Source: Malachius bipustulatus (lineage: Eukaryota; Arthropoda; Insecta; Coleoptera; Melyridae). Taken from it: a stretch of 64,000 nucleotides of DNA. This document shows, one piece after another, positions 60,723 to 64,000 of the stretch (the stretch's first letter is position 1; every line of letters begins with the position of its first letter). A program made the translations under genes and the position numbers. The notes under the pieces were generated by a model, which was not told where the DNA came from, did no database searches, and worked only from the letters and a program-made list of their open reading frames with translations. The stretch lies in contig OU342630.1 of NCBI GenBank assembly GCA_910589415.1, positions 67,948,186 to 68,012,185 of the forward strand. Reading direction: 5' to 3'.

Positions 60723-62114
60723 ATGAATCCCGCTTCAGCCCTGCTCAGCGATGAGCTTACCTATGAGATTGCGTTGAGGAACCAAACACCTCAAAGTACG
60801 CAAGACAAGCGAAGGAAACAATTCCGAGCGCTTATTAATAGGGAAGATTCTACGGTAGCGTTAGAGTCACCCTACGATTTTGATAAGGATCTTTCTGAAA
60901 TCAAAGCAACTTTGCTAGATTTAAAGAAAAAGATTCCTGAAGCTTCTGGATTGTTCACTGACCTTGCAAGCAGACGTATCCCTTTTCGAGTGGATCATGT
61001 TATCGCTCGAATAAACAGATTAAATGTTGAAGCTGATGCTTCTAAGAAATTTCATAGAGATGAGGCTTATGGAGAAGCACTCCAGTTGGAGGGAGAATGG
61101 CTTCTGAAGTTGGATGAGAATGAACCGGTCGTTCCTCCTGTTTCTGATATCTCGCAATCATCTACCTCAACAGCTAGTACCAAGTACAGTGTCCCTGTAC
61201 ATAAGTGGAACCTAAGGTTTTCAGGCTCTAGTAAAGACAACCTGATTTATTTCCTAGAAAGGGTTCGAGAATTGCAAATCTCGCGGAATGTTTCCGATGA
61301 GAATCTTTTTACTTCAGCAGTTGACTTATTTGAGGATAAGGCCCTCACCTGGTATCGCAGTGTTGCCGGTTCGTTAAAATCTTGGCAAGAAATTAAGTTG
61401 AAGTTGAAGGAAACTTTCTTACCCCTATCTTACGATGATGATCTTCTCAATGAGATAAATCATCGCACTCAAGGAGAAGAGGAGCTAGTAGCCCTGTATG
61501 TAGCCTCCATGAAAGAACTTTTTAAAAGACTTTCAATTATTCCCTCAGAGGAGGAACAGTTTAAGATCATAAAGCGGAATCTACACCCCTACTTCTTGAA
61601 CCATTTGGCTCTGGTTGAAGTGTCAACTGCCAATGAGATTATCTCTATATGCAAGAAGCTAGAAGACAATAGGGCCATGATTTCTAAATATCGACCCCCT
61701 CCCTCAAAGAAGGTGCATAGTCTCCTTAGTTCAGACCTGGCATGTCCAGATGAGGCCATTCTAACATCGGCAAAACATTCCTTTGTCCCTTCAAGGTCAA
61801 CTTCTCGTCTTTCAGGAAAACGTGATGCAGGTCACGACCAAGCTTCTTTACCTTTCTGTTGGAATTGTTCTAACCAGGGTCATCTCTACCCAAAATGTCG
61901 AAAACCCAGAACTATTTTCTGCTATGGTTGTGGAAAGAAAGATGTTTTTAAACCAAAATGTCCCTCTTGCTCACCGAACTATTCTCGCCCAAAAAACGAG
62001 AAGACTGCGCGTCAGGGTGCAACGCAGCAGGAGCCAAGACACCCAAAAGTATCTCTCCCTTCGAAGAGGCCCGTGGATACAAACCACGCAAGCCCCTCCG
62101 AAAACCAAAAGTAA
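60723..62114 (+). CDS. gag: Gypsy Gag polyprotein
   Basis: 463 residues starting at ATG 60723 (AAA at -3 gives a good context) and ending in a TAA at 62112. The retrotransposon gag capsid domain starts about residue 161 (KWNLRFSG) and contains ALTWYRS at about 207, with LKETFLP after it. The nucleocapsid has a standard CCHC knuckle CWNCSNQGHLYPKC (residues about 379-392). It then has a second, unusual box CYGCGKKDVFKPKCPSC (about 400-416), which lacks His and has four Cys. The tail is Lys/Arg/Pro-rich. Gag forms the particle and binds the RNA. The last 40 codons overlap the -1 frame used by pol. No disabling change is seen. Confidence 0.9.
   Translation: MNPASALLSDELTYEIALRNQTPQSTQDKRRKQFRALINREDSTVALESPYDFDKDLSEIKATLLDLKKKIPEASGLFTDLASRRIPFRVDHVIARINRLNVEADASKKFHRDEAYGEALQLEGEWLLKLDENEPVVPPVSDISQSSTSTASTKYSVPVHKWNLRFSGSSKDNLIYFLERVRELQISRNVSDENLFTSAVDLFEDKALTWYRSVAGSLKSWQEIKLKLKETFLPLSYDDDLLNEINHRTQGEEELVALYVASMKELFKRLSIIPSEEEQFKIIKRNLHPYFLNHLALVEVSTANEIISICKKLEDNRAMISKYRPPPSKKVHSLLSSDLACPDEAILTSAKHSFVPSRSTSRLSGKRDAGHDQASLPFCWNCSNQGHLYPKCRKPRTIFCYGCGKKDVFKPKCPSCSPNYSRPKNEKTARQGATQQEPRHPKVSLPSKRPVDTNHASPSENQK
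61991..61997 (+). promoter_or_regulatory. -1 frameshift slippery heptamer A AAA AAC
   Basis: AAAAAAC is positioned in the gag frame as X XXY YYZ (codons AAA 61992-61994 and AAC 61995-61997). The -1 frame from here is open without a stop into protease and RT. This matches a canonical class of -1 frameshift site. A downstream stimulatory structure was not modelled. Confidence 0.7.
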
Positions 62115-64000
62115 ATATCTTTACGACTGCGGACCTCCACCATCAAAGGAATATGTGGAAGGTCTGGTTAAATAGAGTCTCTGATTTCTATCGGACTCCA
62201 ATTGTCATCCCTAAAAATAAACCTAGTAGGTCTACGACCCCTGAAATGATACCCCCAATCGTGTCTCAAATTCTACAACCCGATCCAGTAGATAACCGTC
62301 CCTATATCTCGGTGGATATGCAAGGAAAGCGTTTCACTGCTCTTTTTGACACTGGAGCAAATATTTCGGTTTGTGATGTTGAAGTCATAAAAGAAATTTT
62401 CGGCAGAACCCATGATTCCTCTGGAAATTCAGATCTCTTATGTTCCCTTCGAAATGCAGATGGTTCACCATTACCTGTCACTTCAATCTTGGACCTTACC
62501 TTAACTATTGATGACGTCACTAAAGTTGTTCGTTTTCATGTTGTACCTTCTATCTTGCCCGAGATTATCTTAGGTATGAACGTGGCCATAGCTTTCAATA
62601 TCTCTATTGATTTTTCCAGAGATTCATTTGAGGTTAGAGACCGAGTGGATCCTCCCTCTTGTTTTGATGAACCCCAGGTTAGCACCATAAGTAGAATCCA
62701 TGATCTTTCTACTCTTCCTCCTGAAGATGTCGTGAAATTGAACCCGATTATCGAAAAATTTCAAATTTTATCTCCTATCGATGTGCTGCCCGAAACTTCC
62801 GTTCTCTGTCATTCTATAGAGACCCCGAATGCCAAACCTTTTAGACAAAGGCAGTATCCCTTGTCTCCGGCAGTTCAAAAATTTCTAAATGAGGAAATTG
62901 ATAAGCTTTTGAAACTTAACATCATAGAGAAAAGTAATTCCCCCTGGTGTTCGCCAGTCCTTTTAGTGAAGAAAAAGGATAATACCTATCGCATGTGCTT
63001 TGATGGGAGAAAACTAAACGAAGTTACCACCCATGATGCATACCCTCTACCTAGGATAGATTCCATTCTCTGTAAACTGCGAGACGCTAATTTTCTTTCC
63101 TCTATAGACTTAAAGCAAGCCTTTTTCCAAGTACCTCTAGACGCTGATTCACGTCCAAAGACAGCTTTTATAGTACCCGGAAGGGGTTTATACCAGTTCC
63201 GGCGTATGCCTTTTGGTTTGCGGAACAGCGCGCAAACGCAACAACGTCTCATGGACAGGATCATTGGACCTGACCTCGAGCCGTTCGTTTTTGTTTATCT
63301 GGATGACATAATTGTTGTCACTCATACCTTTGAGAAACATCTTGAAGTTCTAAACGAAGTCTATGAAAGGTTACGTAAGGCCAACCTCACTGTGAATTTT
63401 GAGAAGTGTCAATTTTGTCGTGACTCTCTTTCTTTCCTTGGATTTATTGTAGACAAACAAGGTCTCCGTGTTTGTGAAGACAAAGTAAAGTCAATCACAG
63501 AAGCTCCCATTCCTCGCAACACCACAGGTGTCAGGCACATTCTAGGCATTTTGCAATATTATCGTAGATTCGTCAAAGACTTTTCCACTATTAGTGCCCC
63601 TATCTCTGCACTTTTGCACAATAGAAAGAAGGGACAGTCTATTACTTGGACTTCAGAAGCTGACCAAGCCTTTAAACTTCTTAAAGAACGCCTAACATCG
63701 GCCCCTGTCTTGGCTAGCCCTGATTTTTCCAAGCCTTTCTGCATACAAACTGATGCGAGTGACTATGGAATCGGCGCAGTTCTGTATCAAGAAGACGAAG
63801 GTTTCGAACACCCAATAGCCTACGCTAGTCGCACTCTCTCTAAGGCAGAGAGGAAATACTATGCTACCGAAAAAGAATGCCTCGGAGTCCTTTTCGGCAT
63901 AGAGCATTTTCGTCCCTATGTTGAAGGCACCAAATTCACGGTCTATACCGACCATGCCTCTCTTCTCTGGCTTAAAAATTTTAAGGAACCCACAGGTCGT
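61991..64000 (+). CDS. pol: Gypsy Pol polyprotein: PR-RT-RNase H, partial
   Basis: The frame (-1 relative to gag) is open from the slippery heptamer through the last base, over 660 codons, and continues out of the window. Aspartic protease: LFDTGANISV at about 62342, with IILGMN at 62561. RT: SPWCSPVLLVKKKDN at 62939, RMCFDGRKLN (usually DYRKLN), motif A SSIDLKQAFF with Asp at 63107, GRGLYQFRRMPFGL, and YLDD at 63296-63307. RT connection: LGILQYYRRF. RNase H: TDASDYGIGAVL (63749), TEKECLGVLFGIEHF and YTDHASLLWL. All catalytic residues are present, so the element looks potentially active. There is no ATG at the start, consistent with frameshift synthesis as a Gag-Pol fusion. Confidence 0.92.

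Larger units (their letters stand above)
60539..64000 (+). mobile_element. Ty3/gypsy retrotransposon, right side cut off
   Basis: The order is a primer-binding site at 60539, gag at 60723-62114, a slippery site at 61991, then pol with protease, RT and RNase H to the window edge. Reading frames are intact. The 5' LTR must end just before 60539, but its start is unclear. Integrase and the 3' LTR lie beyond the window. It sits in the last intron of CaMKII seen here, in the same orientation as the gene. Confidence 0.9.

Noticed and set aside
62986..63955. Minus-strand ORFs of 61-92 aa at the right edge
   Set aside because: They are antisense shadows of the intact gypsy pol frame.

Overview
This window looks like nuclear DNA of an insect. 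Evidence: GT-AG introns, AT-rich spacers, a conserved calmodulin-dependent kinase gene cut by multi-kilobase introns, and many insect-type transposable elements (mariner/Tc1-like, PIF/Harbinger, hAT, LINEs, Penelope-like and Ty3/gypsy). A beetle is plausible, but the order cannot be fixed from the sequence.

The only host gene I can support is CaMKII (calcium/calmodulin-dependent protein kinase II) on the + strand. Seven internal exons (9370-9429, 21952-22006, 52451-52589, 54807-55088, 55238-55360, 55450-55533, 56436-56478) join in frame to encode about 262 residues, equivalent to roughly residues 54-316 of the fly protein. They cover helix C to the C-lobe of the kinase, the autoinhibitory/calmodulin segment and the start of the linker. 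The first exons lie left of the window and the association-domain exons right of it. The second and third exons are separated by a 30.4-kb intron.

Almost everything else is mobile DNA. Region 0-9 kb: a mariner-type transposase relic, a PIF/Harbinger element split by a LINE, a fold-back with tandem repeats, and LINE relics. Region 9-22 kb (12.5-kb intron): a MITE with tRNA-like ends, a Penelope-like relic, a LINE carrying an antisense 28S rRNA piece, a hAT MITE, an RNase H LINE relic and a long fold-back. Region 22-52 kb: many long fold-back elements ending CAGGGTG...CACCCTG with TATA at both sides, a satellite-built fold-back with an 8-bp duplication inside a Jockey-like LINE, a 1-kb TIR element, a primer-binding site of a gypsy-type element, a young LTR element with 2,833-bp LTRs around only 205 bp, and an inverted Penelope-like pair. 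Region 52-57 kb: five closely spaced kinase exons plus a cluster of CRE-like sites in one intron. Region 60.5-64 kb: an apparently intact Ty3/gypsy retrotransposon (gag, -1 frameshift site, pol with protease, RT and RNase H) running off the right edge.

The most unusual items are the nearly all-LTR element, the satellite fold-back with target-site duplication, the fold-back families around kinase exons, and the 28S insert replacing the catalytic part of a LINE. All were read by eye; percentages and database matches were not computed.
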